Below are positions 34,271-48,974 of a stretch of DNA of 64,000 nucleotides, piece after piece. Numbering within the stretch: position 1 is the stretch's first letter; every line of letters begins with the position of its first letter. This stretch comes from Gibbula magus (taxonomy: Eukaryota; Mollusca; Gastropoda; Trochida; Trochidae). The notes beneath the pieces were generated by a model that saw nothing but the letters and a program-made list of their open reading frames with translations, did not search any database and was not told where the DNA came from. Position numbers and translations under genes: made by a program. The stretch lies in contig OW388296.1 in NCBI GenBank assembly GCA_936450465.1, positions 18,828,526 to 18,892,525 on the forward strand, read 5' to 3'.

Positions 34271-37200
34271 CTTCTTAACCCTTACATGTCAAGTAATATC
34301 TCCAAACAAACATTTAAAGTATCTTGGAGATTGATGACATTAAAGCTATAATCAATTTAGCTCTTATATTTCTGTTAAAATAGACGTGAAATAAACACTC
34401 GGAAATAATGAACCTTATTCAAAGTTTTTAACTACTAAACTGAGTACATGTATGTCAATGATGAAGATAATACATGTTTGTCATAAAATGAAATGAAAAT
34501 GATAGGGTATGGTGATATGGCGAATACGATCAAACACTGATCTAGTTCCTTCGATGCCTGTAGTTTCTCTTCAACTTGCTTTCTTAGACTGCAAAGTTCT
34601 CCATTAATAATTAATAAGTATGATTGTGTGTTACTCAACACTGGAGTCGAGTTGTTTCTTCTCGTAGATATTTAAGAAATATAAGTTAAATGATAACAAC
34701 AATTATTATTTCCAAATTGGTTTGTTCATTTAAATGAGCTCATCATATTATAATTGTATGTTGCCAATTTTGTTTTAAAAAGTCACTCAGTATCCATGAC
34801 TAATCGATAATTATCTTTAAACAACTGTATAAACAATTTTGTATCTCCCAATTTGTTCACTATTTTCAAAATATGAACTTACTGTACATCTTAGTATGTG
34901 CCTAAAATACTTTAATTCTAAGTTCATGCATGAACAGTCCGTTCCTTATTTTATTGAATAACGGCATTGGGCTACGGCAGGGTATCTCCTGTGAACGTCA
35001 AACAAACATAAAACTTAATGAACTTGCGTAAACTAAACGGATTTTAAAATTTGAGTTTTGTGCCCCATCTCTCCTTAATTAATAATTAATAGGTATGATT
35101 GCAATGCATAGAGTGCTCACTGGAGAGGAATGTATTTTTAAAACCCTGTAGTGAAAAGGTCCATTTTATTTTTAAGGTAACATCCATGTTGATTGCATTG
35201 AATACTCAAGATACTTTTTTTGCTGTAATGTATGGTAGTTACAATGATTCCTTTAATCAGTTACATTCAATCAATGGTGAATGATGCTTTTCTACTTAAT
35301 GCACACCCTGTCTGTGTTTATTGAAGATAAGAAGATAAAAGGTTCCTATGAAAATGTTTAAAACAATTACATTCAAAATGACAAATTTGGAGATTATATT
35401 TCCGCCTCAGATAAATAGTCAGTCATTATAATAACTCACGTTAATCATCTTTGGTTTTAAGAAATGGAAACATCAACTGTATATACTTAATATGTTCTAA
35501 TGCTCCTTGCAGAAATAACAGAAAGTTTACTTCATGAACTAAGAAATAAAATATCTAGAAATCGACTATTCTAATACTATAATCTAACTCAAATTAGAAT
35601 ATTCACTGAACTGGTTGAAACCTAAAAGGAAAAACAAACTTTTGTTGAATTTCAAATTGGTTAAGGTTTCCAGATAAGCCTTATCGTTTGATATGTCAAT
35701 CATTCTCTATAAATCAATCTTGAAAAATAATGACATGACAACATTTTGAAATTGTATCCGTTCCCCTACAGTGTAATTTCTTAGAGACGTGACAAGGAAC
35801 CGTTTTATGCCCTTTCATATAACTCGTTTCACTTCTTTCTTATAATCATTAATTGAAAACGGAATGAGATATTGATCTTTGTAAAGAGAGTCTTTCAGAA
35901 TGTAATCAAAATCATTTTTATGAAGTTCTTTTGGGAATTAGAAACGTTTGAAATTTCCGAATATACAAAAATATCACCGATTTGGAAAAAAATGTATTAA
36001 CACTTTAAATTGATGAAATTGCAAATACGTTTAGCCGTCAAATTGCATGTGGTCATTAGTATTTGAGTTATAAAACGAAATCGGGCATTAGAATAATATG
36101 CAAAATGCATCTTTGTATGGAGAAATGAATTTTCTAGCGAAGGGACGGGAGACATATTGTTTATAGTTGAGCTTTATTTGGGTTGGCGTTGGCGGCGTCG
36201 TTTCCGGAGCTTATCTCTTAAACCTACTTGATGAACCTTCAACAAATTTGGAATATTCTCTCTCTTTTTTTAAAATTTTATTTGCTTTTGTCTTTGTCTT
36301 TTTGATGGGGACGAAGCATAACTCTAAATTTATTTGACTTTTCTTGACCAAAATGGTTTACTGCTTCTCCATAGCACGTACATGTAGATGTGCTTTTGGT
36401 TTTTCATATTTTTCAAAATAATCTTTACTTGTTTCCACGGTAACGATTTGGACTTTATCTTTGTGGAGGGTAGAGTTTGTTACCGGTGCAGAACTCTTGA
36501 ACTACTAGACCAAATTTGGTTCACTGCCTCCCCATGGCAATTAGATGTGGCTTATGGAGATTTAACTTTTATTTGCATTTGAAGTATATTCGGTCTTGGA
36601 GGGTCTGAATTCCAGAAAAAAATGAATTATTCGAGATTCCCAAGTTGATTTGGGGGAACTGGGAAGATCTGTTTTTACGAGTAAAAACACCTTCTAGTTA
36701 CAGGAAGAGTAAACCCAAATGAATTTTCAGTTAGCAGTGAGCAGTAACCAATCAATGTTTTTCGGTTTTTATTTCCTTTTATTGGTTCATCTTGTGAACA
36801 TGTCTCTGCAATTTGATATAATAATCATGCATATTTTGTGCTTTTTACAATAGTACAACAAAGCACAATATTAACATTTATCGATAAGACGTCAGATAAA
36901 TCTTGTATTCCAAACTTTCTGCAACATTGATGAGTATATTATACATATATATCCCTACAAGGGAATACTAGGTTCTAATATAGAGCACTGCTCGTATAGA
37001 ACTTTCAAACCTACTTGTTGAAATGTCATTGAAATATAATCTAAAACCCTGATCATACGATAAAGAAAAGTAATAATTATGGATAAAATCCATAAATAAA
37101 AACAAACATAGGATCGATTATTAATATTTTGTCAGATGATAAGGAATGATTTGATTATTATCTTAAATATTTTAAACCGCGGATTTTCAAGGCAGACCAT

Positions 37201-37336
37201 ACATATTCATAATCGGATCATAACTCGAAGTGTTGAGTCTGGGTTCCATTTGACCAATTCCAGCGAAACAAAAGTGGTTCTCCATGCAATAATTGTAGTT
37301 CTCCACAGTCACAAACAAATGTAACTTCATGACAGT

Positions 37337-37447
37337 TATAACATGGTTATATTTTTGATAACACTACCTTCACTAGTACAAATTCTTGTACTTTTTCGGG
37401 CGAAGTCCCATTGAAGGTAGTGTTATCCCAAATATAACCATGTTATA
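37337..37447. mobile_element. foldback insertion (A2 only)
   Basis: The arm TATAACATGGTTATATTTTT followed by GATAACACTACCTTCA faces TGAAGGTAGTGTTATC then AAATATAACCATGTTATA, a 36-base inverted repeat with two mismatches. A1 and A3 run GTGACAGTTATCTGG without it. The inserted block as a whole extends to about 37490, where AGTTAT recurs, giving a possible 6-base target duplication. Confidence 0.65.
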
Positions 37448-38620
37448 TTTCCTCACTATCTAAATGGCAAGTATTTCTAATTCATGAAAGTTATCTGGTA
37501 CTTGGTATTTGTACTTCAGGATTGTTAATTTTGTTTTGAACCTCAAATTAAAAAACATTAAAATATTGATTCTTGCAATGATATTTATATGAATACGTGA
37601 TTTTAAATGGACAATATAAAAGAAATAAATTGACTCACCTTCAAAAAATGAAGGGATAATGTATTTACAATGTTACTTGTTTAACAGTAAATAACGGGTA
37701 AAAACCAATGGCTGTGAACATATTAAAATTGTATGCTCATCATTAATGATTATCAAATTCAAGTGACTTTAAAATTGAAATTTACTTTCATAATATGCAA
37801 GCTATTCAAAGCAACAACACTTTACAAACAGTTTATTTCGTAATGACCTTGCGGCGCTGATACTGTTCTTATTTTCTGAACACACATCAAGATCTTTCCA
37901 TTACGAGAACGATAACCCATTTGACCTCAAGCAAAATGGCAATCAATAATCCTCAAGTTTGGATCTGATCGCAATAGCACTTTAAGGTTATTCTGACAAG
38001 GTTCTTAAACTTCGTATTGACACATTGACTCAGTATCAACTTTAGAAGGAGCTGGGGAAATGGTAATATCAGCTCTATAGACATTTAAGTTCAATGTAAT
38101 TATAAAATAATATAACAATGGACAAAAAATGGCGGTTATAAACTGTTTTGGAGTTAAACTTAATTAATGTAATGACTTAATCAATGGTTTCTCGTACGTA
38201 GATTAATCACAGCTCAAAGAGTGCGAGTGTGTAAACAATGAAGCTAAGAAACTAAAGCTACAACAACCGAAGCTGGTGTAATCATCAAGTGATCAACACT
38301 ACTGACACATGGTACCACATACATCTAGATCATGTACATGTTTTTAATATAATTTTTTCAGAAATTGAGTTATAGGAGACCGTACATAGCTTTTTGACTT
38401 GTGTAATGGCGCCCTACCGAAATCTAAAATTAAGATACTTTCAATATTTCATAAAATTGTATGGCAAACTTTAAACCAAAATACCATAAAGGTTATGTCA
38501 AAAACCCATTTGTGTTTGAACATATCAAACAAATATAAGAATGAAAAGGGACATCGCTTTAGGGTACTTCAGGATGAATGGGATAAAGTGATAACGTGAT
38601 ATTGCTGGACGAAAGAGGTA

Positions 38621-39091
38621 TATGGACAAACGACAAAACGATATGTTCACATGACAAAGCAACATGCCTGCATGACAAAGCGATATGAACACACGACAAA
38701 GCCATATGGACACATGACAAAGTAATATGAACATATGACAAAGTGATATGGATACATGACAAAGTGATATGGACACATGACAAAATGATATGGACATACG
38801 ACAAAGCCATATGGACCCACGACAAAGAGATGATATGGACACATGACAAAGAGATGATATGGACACATGACAAAGCAATATGAACCCACGACAAAGTGAT
38901 ATGGACACATGACAAAGAGATGATATGGACACATGACAAAGTGATATGGATACATGACAAAGTGATATGGACACATGGCAAAATGATATGGACATACGAC
39001 AAAGCCATATGGACCCACGACAAAGTGATATGGACAAATAACAAAGCAATATGACTGCGTGACAAAGAAATATGGTCACATGACAAAGTGA
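38621..39091 (-). repeat. 21-base minisatellite, 22 units (A2)
   Basis: Twenty-two units of TATGGACACATGACAAAGTGA type, three of them with an extra GAT (24 bases). Because 21 and 24 are multiples of three and no unit has a minus-strand stop, all three minus frames are open (up to 219 codons, heptads such as CHVSISL, HITLSCV, FVMCPYH). A block of four units (GGATAC, GGACAC, GGACAT, GGACCC variants) occurs twice, showing higher-order duplication. I read it as non-coding. Confidence 0.92.
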
Positions 39092-41105
39092 TATATAACT
39101 GTGCCTCGTACTAATAAGAAAAACATTTGATCTTAAACATTGAATTGATAAAATAATCCTAATCATGGGGTCGGATTTATTCATGCATGTGTATGTATAT
39201 TATGCGTCGTTAAATCATACACAGTTCTGATTATTGTCTTAATGAAAATTCAATACCTGTAGAATGATACTTTTTCTGACAGTTTTAATTTGTTTTACCT
39301 TCATGTATGAACGGAAAATTTAATATCTTATCAAATCTGTCACTCTTTTCTAATGTGACTCAGAAAACATTAAAATATAGGGCAGATATGAGCTGGTTAC
39401 TGGGAAATATCAACAAGGGAAGCTTGTGTGTGAAACTACAATATCACCCTAAACATATCTGCTGACTACAAAAACAGGCAATTAGATCTAACAAAGTTTA
39501 GCAATGTAAAAACTAAAATGACAGAAAGTGGGAGGATAAGTTATCAAATCCCAAGTTTAAGGTTTCTTAAAAAGTGTTACCTGAAACTGAATTGATTCGA
39601 GCGTCATCCAATCTAATCCAAGATTCTAAATAAATAGTTTCCCAAATGTCAACTGATTTTCAATTGAACCAAACTTTAAGAAGTATTATTTTCTTTATAT
39701 TATCACAAAGCAGTAACTTTTTCAGTTAATTTGACATCCAAAGTCCTTTCAATGCCCAAAGAATCTACTACCAGTATAATACAAATATAGACGCAAAAGA
39801 AGCTTTAATTAATTACAATTTAATGTTTTATTCTTTTGAATGTTGCATTTGCAGATGAATGCTAAAATGTTGTTTGAAAAGCTTGTCTTATCCATTATTG
39901 TTAGTTCTGGTTAAACGTTCGGTTAGACAAAGGCAGTTATTGTGGAAAGAAGTTTTTAAATGAGGTATTCTGACATTCTACAATTTGAAAATAATTGGTA
40001 GAAATGAGTGAAAGAGGTTTGTAAGTCTTTCATCAGTGAGCTAACCAATAAAACAGGTACTGGTGCAACAAGAAATCTCATCAGGGAAGTACAATTATAT
40101 TGCTTAATAAATGAAGAATGAAGAACTACTTCTTTATTCTGCAGATATTATATCCATCGATTTACATTATTACAATAATAATAATAATGATATAATATAA
40201 TATCATAACATTTACTTCAAGTGTGATGTAATTCAGAATCTTGTTCATATATTATGCTATGAAAAACAGAAAAGCACAGTGAAGCCATTATTTTTTAACA
40301 TATTCCATCACATAACTACAGGTACTCCGGTTGATCTGGGTGTCTTATTGACAACTGAATCTTTTACAGGTCTCAATACAAAAAAGTCAAGATGACCCGA
40401 CAGAAGGTAAAACAGTACATCATTAGTAAAATAACAAAGTTTAGGCATTCCCAACATCAAGGTCTAATAGTGAATAAATCAGAACACATAAATGTGTCAG
40501 GGTAATACATTATTATTGTTCTCCAAATGGATATCCACTGTTTATACTATGGCGTCGTTTGGCTTTCTACACTCTCATTCAATTGTCATGAGATTTCAAT
40601 TACACCACTATGGCTTTGTTAGCAATAATCGCAGATGTCCAAACTGATATCTGATGACACATTCGCTGGACTAGGGATTTATGATGGATGGAACAAAGAG
40701 AACTATAAATCAACTATTCTTGGAAAGGTTAATCCTTATAGTATTCAACTGTAAAAAGTGAGGATGGATTACCATATTTTGTTTATTTTGAAATTATGTA
40801 ACAGTTTTGTATTTTCCAAAAAAATATATAATGTCCTTTATTCAAGACACTTTTGTCAGTGATGCTTCAAAAGCATTTTCAAAACAAATGGTACCAGGCA
40901 GCAATCGTTGAAAGTTTAAAGTGAAAAAAGCCAACTAAGTCTCGAGGTCTTTCTTTCCTCTCCCTTCCCTATTTCACCCATCCAACCTTCTCCTCATCTG
41001 TTCCCCCTTTTACACAAGGGATATATCTGACTGATTTATCACTGATTTCAATAATAGCTGTCGACACTTAATCAATAGAGAAGTTAGCTACGGTGACTAA
41101 ATTCG

Positions 41106-41315
41106 TTAAATAATGACTGTTGGCAAGTGTGGTCGCCAGGGGAAGTGTATAACACGTCGACAAATACCTTTATTCCCCTGTCTGTGAAGGTTCTGTACAA
41201 TAAGTTGTAGCATCCACGTGCAGCTGAGGCAATGGCGGTAATCAAACATAAGAAATACGACTAAGTAATTGTCCTTTGTCTGAAGAAGGATAATCTTGAA
41301 TTCAAGCATGAGCAA
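41106..41315 (-). pseudogene. paralogous ORF family 2, minus copy (A2)
   Basis: A 69-codon frame nearly identical to 10976-11185, with replacements N to D and F to L near DYRHCLSC and S to N near QNLH. Same reading and same doubts as the A1 copy. Confidence 0.25.
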
Positions 41316-42825
41316 GTCAAATCACCACATCAAAGACAACAATGAAGAATCCTTAAGTATGTTTTTTGACGCTGATCCATATATAACAAACTTTGTATAG
41401 TTATAATGGCAACTCCTTCAAAATAAAAAATAAAACAAGCCATGATTCCAAATAAGTACACTTTGTCTGAGAAGGGGAGACGTTGAATTGAAGCATGAAA
41501 ATAACCAAATGATTAGATGAGAGAAATTAGTGGTGAAATCCTCCAAATATGGTTACTCATGAGGACTCACACAACGAACACCTTACATGTTCATACCTTC
41601 ATTCATTTCAAAATCTAATCACAAGAATAAGTACATTATTAGTTACTAGTTATTAGTTATTATCACAGTGTTTTGACAGGGTTTACGGGTCCGTATTTTC
41701 CTGAGGCGCAGAGGAGTATTACTTGAAGAATAATAAAGAGACACATGTTTTTATTGAATGAGTTTATTGACGCAAACAAAATAAAAAATGTATATATGTT
41801 GAAATCACCGTACTTGTGTTTGTTAAGGTAATTTCGAGTCGAGCAACCGCATTCCATCTAAAATCAAGGTCATCCGTAAGACCCGTGTGGTAAGTCACAT
41901 GACCTGTCTTCACGGGTCACACAGAATGTACACCCTTGCAAATCCGCCTACACGGTTTCGTATGCATTGGCTATTGGCCAATCAGAATTCAACAAATGTG
42001 TCCAAAGGGTAATTATATGCAGTATAAATGAGTATTGGTGGTGACATCATGTGTTGTCCAAATAGGAGCACCTGCCATTAACATTTAGGTGCATAGTGTC
42101 ATAGAATGTGATAGCTTTGGAAAGAACTAGCAGAACTGATTTGATGTAACAAAATGCTTGGAACTGATTAGATATGTAAATTAAAATAGCAATGGGAACT
42201 TCAACAAAAACACAATTGTGTAAAATCTCAAATTATTCATCGGTAAAAATGGAGTTAGAAATTCATCCTAATGATTAATGTCAATGTGTTTTTATTACCA
42301 CTGGGAAGCAATGAATCGATACTGAAAGTGGAAATTGAATTGCTGAATGACTTACTACCGACATAACGGTCACCAGAAAATCTGGCCAACATATGCAGTA
42401 ACACATGGGCTTCTTTGTAAAGTCTCTTATTAGCCTAACCCTCAGTAAGAAGTATAGGATAGTTGTACCTGTATCGGTAACAAAGGTAATTATCGTGTGT
42501 TAAAGTATAAAAAGGCCTTATCATAGATATGCCCATAGTAACGATCGGTCATTGAAATATGCATAATTATCGGCCAAAATCATTCAATTGTCTGCCACGT
42601 TTGTTCACCAACATTTTCGTTGTGTCATTGTTTCCTTCACATCACAAATTGTTTGTTTCACATTATATATGTCATTTCTTGATACTCGTCCATTTTATAT
42701 AATTTTAAAAGTCTTTTGATATAACATCATAAATTGCAGAATTCAACGTCTAAAATAATATTTTTTGTTAGATATTGTTATACCACAAGGTACTGTTCAC
42801 CTGTACATAGAGGATATCTGTCTTT

Positions 42826-43907
42826 TTGAACTCTTGTTTACACGATATCTAATGAAGCGTTGCATCCAAAGTCTTCAAATTTGTTGTCTGCCTACATTGT
42901 GGGAAGACGCAGACACCAGTCAATTTTGGTGACCTTGGTCTTATTTTCAAGGTCACCATGACACTTTGACCACTTTTTGAACTCTTGTTTACGCGATATC
43001 TAATGAAGCCTTGCATCCAAAGTCTTCAAATTTGGTGTCTGCCTACATTGTGGGATGACGCAGACACCAGTCACCTTTGGTGACCTTGGCCTTATTTTCA
43101 AGGTCACCACGACACTTTGACCACTCTTTTAACTCTTGTTAAGGTGATATCTCATGAAACATTGCATCCAAAGTCTTCAAATTAGTTGTCAGCCTACATT
43201 GGGGAAAGACACAGACACCAGTTTATTTTGGTGACCTTGATCTTATTTTGAAGGTCACCACGACACTTTGACCACTTTTCTAACTCTTGTTAACGCGATA
43301 TATCTTGACAGGTTGGACTCCAAGTCTTCAAATTTGGTGTCAGTCTACAATGGGGGATGACGCAGACATCAGGGGATTTTGGTGACCTTGACCTTATTTT
43401 CAAAGTCACTACAACACTTTGACCACTTTTCGAACTCTTGTTATCACCATTTATTATGACCTGTTGGACCAAATGTTTTCAAATTAGTTGTCAGCCTACA
43501 TTGGGGAAAGACACAGACACCAGTTTATTTTGGTGACTTTGGCCTTATTTTCAAGGTCACCACGACACTTTGACCACTTTTCTAACTCTTGTTAATGCGA
43601 TATATCTTGACCGATTGGACTCAGTCTTCAAATTTGGTGTCAGTCTACACTAGGGGATGACGCAGACGCAAGTCGATTTGGTGACCTTGACCTTATTTTC
43701 AAGGTCACCTCTTCACTTTGACCACTTTTAAAACTCTTATTAACACGATATATCATGAACCCAAGCATCCAAAGTCTTAAAATATGCTGATCATCATGGC
43801 ACTTTTTACCAGTAATGCAATATATAAAGTGGCTCCAATGATGTGTCTTACTAACTCAATGTCACTGGCGGGGGACATTGCCATGTTAGTGGCAAACACT
43901 TGTCTTG
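42826..43907. mobile_element. insertion carrying a 151-base tandem array (B2 only)
   Basis: B1 reads GTCTTTTCTAATAC; B2 has about 1.08 kb between those halves. Six full units of 151 bases (CTCTTG at 42831, 42982, 43133, 43284, 43435, 43586) plus a partial one begin directly at the left edge, followed by a tail with GGCGGGGGACATTGCCATG. Each unit contains GGTGACCTTGACCTTATTTT followed by CAAGGTCACC, an inverted pair of AGGTCA half-sites. The layout (array plus unique tail, inserted cleanly) resembles the repeat-bearing mobile elements of bivalves. Confidence 0.75.
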
Positions 43908-44800
43908 ACTAATACCATGTTTATCTCATCGAGTGAGGTAGAAAGGTTATATTTTCACGAGTGGTGCAGCCACGAGTGAAAATATTTAACTTTTCTCTGC
44001 AAACATAGTGTTTCTCAAGAATTGACGGATATTCTGTTTATTATACGATGTTATCCTTGTAATTAGGTCCGAGGGGCCGCTAGGAACAGCTCGTCACCAC
44101 AGTAACACTGTGACGTCATAAGCCAATTCGCTGCGTCAGACCATTGTTTTATGACGTCAACTTATATCAGTCACTGGTCGGAGTGAAAATATAAGGATTT
44201 TCACTGTAGCTTCACTGATAAATCCCAGTATTTCATCACTCGTCATATAATAAAAGTTCTTAATTTAAATATGATATTGGTATGATTAATATCAATCTGT
44301 CACATACAGAAATAAAACAGACATAGGATCGTATTTTGATTTTTATCAGACCCCAAAGGTAATAAGGAAATGTGTTCTTGCATCTGAATCTTGAAAAGTT
44401 TACACCCAGGCCAATCATATATAATACAAAATGAGAAAGAAAGGTGGTAGGGATTGATTAAATAAGAGAAATATGAGAAAAGAGGCAACTAGGTTCAGAG
44501 CATGTGTCCCATTGGACTAATTTCAGAAAAACAAAAGAAGTTTTGTATTCGAATATCATACATCTGTCTGGAACTTTCAGATAAACAATAGAATGTGATT
44601 TCTTACATCCGTGCAAATAAGACAATATATCATATCTATTTTCAGAAATTAATATGTCTTTTAGTTTCGAGAATATGGTATGAAAGTTGCCAAAGTCGTC
44701 AATGGTTTTTCAAAATTTAAATGGAATTTCACTTGTGCAAAATTATTATTGCTGAGGTACCACAAATGTACAGGCAACTCATTTCGTATTTCCCTTGCAG

Positions 44801-44910
44801 CATTGCTGGTTTTAATGTTTTCGAACGGAAATAAATTTTTTGTATAGTAGAAAACAGAAGTACATCTGACCTAAGGACACATTTCAGCTGAATATAGCCA
44901 ATCGATAATC
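44801..44910 (+). pseudogene. exon family 1, B2 copy
   Basis: Acceptor kept (TTTCCCTTGCAG), but TCA of B1 is TAA here, stopping after FERK. A further TAG follows in GTATAGTAG. More decayed than B1. Confidence 0.4.
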
Positions 44911-47688
44911 GTCAGGTTGGTAAGTGTCATATCGCCACAGCACTGACGAGTTCTTCTAACTTGTACAAACGATCTGTTAAGGGAAATTAAATTGTTAGCA
45001 TGTCCACTATAAGGTTTTGGCATTTGATTGTCTCGAAGAAATACACTGTAGGTTTAGTCTCTGTATACCAATGGTTTGTAGTATAATGACCATACACCGA
45101 GTTGTCTCCATCATTGTGTAATTGTCCAAGCAATTATTAGGCTAAAATTTTAAAAAAGCCTTTGCTTGAAAAAAGGTCAATACAGCTTTAAGCCAGTGAA
45201 TTTCTTGCATTTGTTGAAATGCTACATTTTTTAGTTTGACATGTTTAACTTTTTCTTATCACTGGCAAAATTGCGTTTATCATCAGGATTTTTTAAATTA
45301 CTACTCAATTCAGCCCTATGATGCAGACAATATTTTGATAAATTTGTCGAAAATAAAATTACCAGTTTTGGGTTAAACATATTTTAATCAAATACATGTG
45401 TACCATCGTCAAATATTAAGAAGAAGAAAACAACATAATCGGATGTTTGATAACAGGTTTCATTTCCTATTGGTAAGTAATGCGTCATTGCAAAAAACAA
45501 TATCCAACCAAATATGGCACCTTTTCTGCCGCGATTGGCATCGACAGAAAAACTCACTTGACCAAAATTAAAAACAGTTCCTGGTCCTGGTTGGTCCCAA
45601 TGTCATTATACAGAACATTATTCAATCAAAATCATGTGTCGCCCTGAGACTGATGAACTGCAAAATGCCTGATGGAATCCATTTTGATTGATGAAAGAGT
45701 TTAGTGATTTAATACAATATGAGATTACTAGATCATCAGATTTACATTGATTACAAAGATTGGATAATTGCAAACTTGAATCGGATACTTGGTATCTGGC
45801 GTGTTCTGCAAACTTTCATTACATATTCATTTAAGACAATATAAGTGTACATGTATATATGATGTGATTTCCAATTGGAATCATGGACGGAAACTTTAAA
45901 TTAACATTGAAAATTCAATCTTATTAATGTTCTCTTAATTTGAAATATTTACAACCATTTGGCAAACATGTTATCATTTTTTCTTTTGAAATATATTTTT
46001 AAACTTCCAAAAGGATTGACAGTTACATATATACCTACATGTTCAATATGACAAGTAAACACTGGAAATAACCATATTTCAGTCTCAGAGAATATCAAAC
46101 AAGATAACGAACAATGTGTTTATTTGTTGTCAATCTTCCGGATATATTTACAAACTACACCTTTCCAATGAAGATTTGATTGAGTAACAAGAGGAAGATG
46201 ATGATGATATAAATTGATCAATTTAGAATCGATATATAACGTAACCGTCACTGGATATTCTTTGATCTGGACAAACCGAACAATAAGACATGGTGACAAA
46301 ACTTGATATTCTTTGATCTTGACAAACCGAACAATAACACATGGTGAACAAACCAGTTTTACTTAAAAATTCATTCAAAGTTTTGAGTTATATTAAAATT
46401 AATTATGTACTTGCCTGTCGTAAATAATATAGTGACAAAAGGTTATTTGTGAACGAGTTCATCATTCCTACTCAATTGCACAGACAATTTTACATTTTCC
46501 TAATTACATTAAGCTTGTATCGTTTGATATGTAAATCATGTTCTCTTAACCATCATTGTAAAATAAAGGCTGAATTGTATCCGTTTCCCTACAGTGAACT
46601 TAGACACGTAAAATGGATCCGTTTTATCATCACTTGTATCAGGTCTTTCATGATAACATTAATTTCAAAACAAAATAAGATATTGATTTAAAGCGTTAAT
46701 GTTAGCATATAAATAATAGATATACTGAGGGTTTTATACTCCTGGATTGGACTTTTATAAAGGATGTTAATTGGTTACCTCTCACGTGAAGTAACGTTAT
46801 ATATAGGAAAGAGTAAACATCAGATAGTTTTTACAGGGAATTTACAGCTGCCGATGATTAAATACACATTATGGGAAATAACGTATAATTACAATATTAT
46901 ATGCATTATTTTATTTGTAATCATTATCATAAAACATAAAAAGAGTAACTTTCCAAATGTTTATGTTAATATATAAATAAATGTTATTCTATTAAACAAA
47001 TGTACCAACAAACCTGATGCAGCTAGAATTAAATATACATGAAATACTACTATTGTAGGTTGGAATGCTCCAATCAATAGTTATAGTTAAGCAATTGCTC
47101 GCATTCCCTTTATTGTAGTGCAACTAGGGTGCATTTTTCGGTTGAATGGTTACCAATTTGGAATATAAAACCGAATTATGTGATAAATTTTCATTAACAA
47201 ATCACTACCATAGATTCAATAAAAAAAAAGTGTGGATACATTAGATAATCAAATGAGTGCCACTCCAGTCGCTGGTAATCTGATTGTCACTATAAAATTC
47301 GATTGCTCAAACCTGCAGTTTAGAATCTGGAGAATTGGTAGAGTTGAAGACAAGGCAAGGCCTATTTATTGATGCTATGTCTCGCTCTAAATATACCATG
47401 AGCATGATAAAGAACATGGTTTAGCGTGGAATTGTGAAAGGATATTGTGTCAATCAATACAAATGGGCGATTGGCTCTGGAAACATCCAACATTAACTTT
47501 GGTGATTTTGAATTTAAATAAAGGCATGTTCAAACACAGATTTAATGTTACGATTGTAATGTAAACCTCCCTGAAGAGTGAAGCGAAACATAAAAACATA
47601 CATAGATATAGATATAGGTCAACTTGAAGATAAAATTACATTTTAGGGTTGAGCTTAGGTTTGTTTTATCTATTAATAAAAAAAAATC

Positions 47689-47872
47689 ATTCACCGTAAT
47701 GTATTGTGACATCATAATGACGCATTATGCCATTATTATGAGGCCTCTTTTTTTTCAATGTGTGATCTGAGGGTTGAAAAATTCAGCGTAATGTATTGTG
47801 ACATCATAATGACGCATTATGCCATTATTATGAGGCCTCTATTTTTTCAATGTGTGATCTGAGGGTTGAAAA
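47689..47872. repeat. 92-base tandem duplication (B2 only)
   Basis: GTAATGTATTGTGACATCAT at 47696 recurs at 47788, ending in GATCTGAGGGTTGAAAAA. B1 has one unit (about 22757-22845). Confidence 0.9.
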
Positions 47873-48887
47873 ATGTATTTAACTGTTCTAAACATTTAAA
47901 TATCTAAGACAATTGTTAAATAAGGGGGATATCTAAACTAAGTGATGTTAAACATATAGGAGATACTTGAATAGTAAATAAAGAGACGAATACTAGTTTT
48001 GTGAGAGGCACTATTTGTTGAAAGACAGCATTCACCAATTCAAATAACATATTGTTCATACGAGGTGCCAGGATAATCCAACGATTTTATGATTTAATAA
48101 AACTGATGGGATAATCTAAAACGTGGATGAGTCTATACTAAATATAATTGGCCTTGTTAAATACAAAATTATTAGGTTACACTATGAGATAAGAAATCAA
48201 TAGTATGAAACAAGTCATCAATTTTGAAATAAAATAGCCAGTTGTAAATAATTTAGTTTTCTTTACCTGATTCACATTGACAGCTAATTGGGGAAACTTC
48301 TTGTGTATGAAGAACTAAACAAGTTAGCAAATGGTTATGACACTTGTCAGATTTCCGTATGACACAGAAATGCAATCCTGGCTGTATGTGATTCGCCAAA
48401 GTCCTCTTGGGGGATCAGTATCAATCAACATAGACAAGTAGTTTCAAGTGGGTTAAGAATACTACACTCGACATTCATGGTATCAGAGTTGGCGATCGTT
48501 GAACAGTGCTTTGCATGCAAGTACTCGTACAACAGGTATCGGGCAGCTGTATTTCTAATGGTCGACATCGGAAATGATCGAAACAATTTGTCAACACTCG
48601 TTAATGTTCAGTATCCGAGTACTGATGATCAGCAATGTAATAGCGAAGATGAGATAAGCCGTAACGGCTGCAATATTTGCATTCATATCGTATTTTATAT
48701 TCCTGTGATGAAATGTGGGATACCTGTACCATTGTTTGATACCTGCAGTTTACAATTTATATTGAAAAATATAAACGCACATTGCACTTTTTTAAAATAA
48801 TACAAAATGTTATCTGTCATCATATACAATTATTTTTTTTACGATTATGCAAATGCTACTCTTAAACTGCAGTGCATTTAGATCTAG

Positions 48888-48974
48888 AATGACATTTCCG
48901 TGGACAGACAAATTTGTTCGGCATACTGTGACTGGAGAAAATTGCCAAGAGGAAGATGTGGTGCGACATTTTAG
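48888..48974 (+). pseudogene. cysteine-rich exon candidate, B2 copy truncated
   Basis: Counterpart of 23851-24027. The frame stops at TAG (48972-48974) after CGATF where B1 has AAG; RGT is RGR. Confidence 0.2.

Larger units (their letters stand above)
32233..42175 (+). repeat. segmental repeat A, copy 2
   Basis: Direct copy of 1484-12067. It lacks element E (empty site at 36697) and about 1 kb equivalent to 7886-8855. Private gains are a 30-base insertion (32959), a short block at about 36345-36420 that looks like a diverged duplicate of its right neighbour (GACCAAAATGGTTTACTGC against GACCAAATTTGGTTCACTGC), a hairpin insertion (37337) and an expanded minisatellite (38621). The stretch 39100-40275, missing in A1 and present in A3, is AT-rich without a gene. 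Confidence 0.92.

Noticed and set aside
38525..39184. 219-codon minus-strand open frame as a Cys-rich repeat protein
   Set aside because: It is explained by the 21/24-base minisatellite, which leaves every minus frame open; flanking codons are ordinary AT-rich sequence, and the array length varies between copies.
48477..48800. 107-codon plus-strand gene in B2
   Set aside because: B1 has TAA in place of TCA in the middle, and more than half of the B1/B2 differences change residues in this frame.
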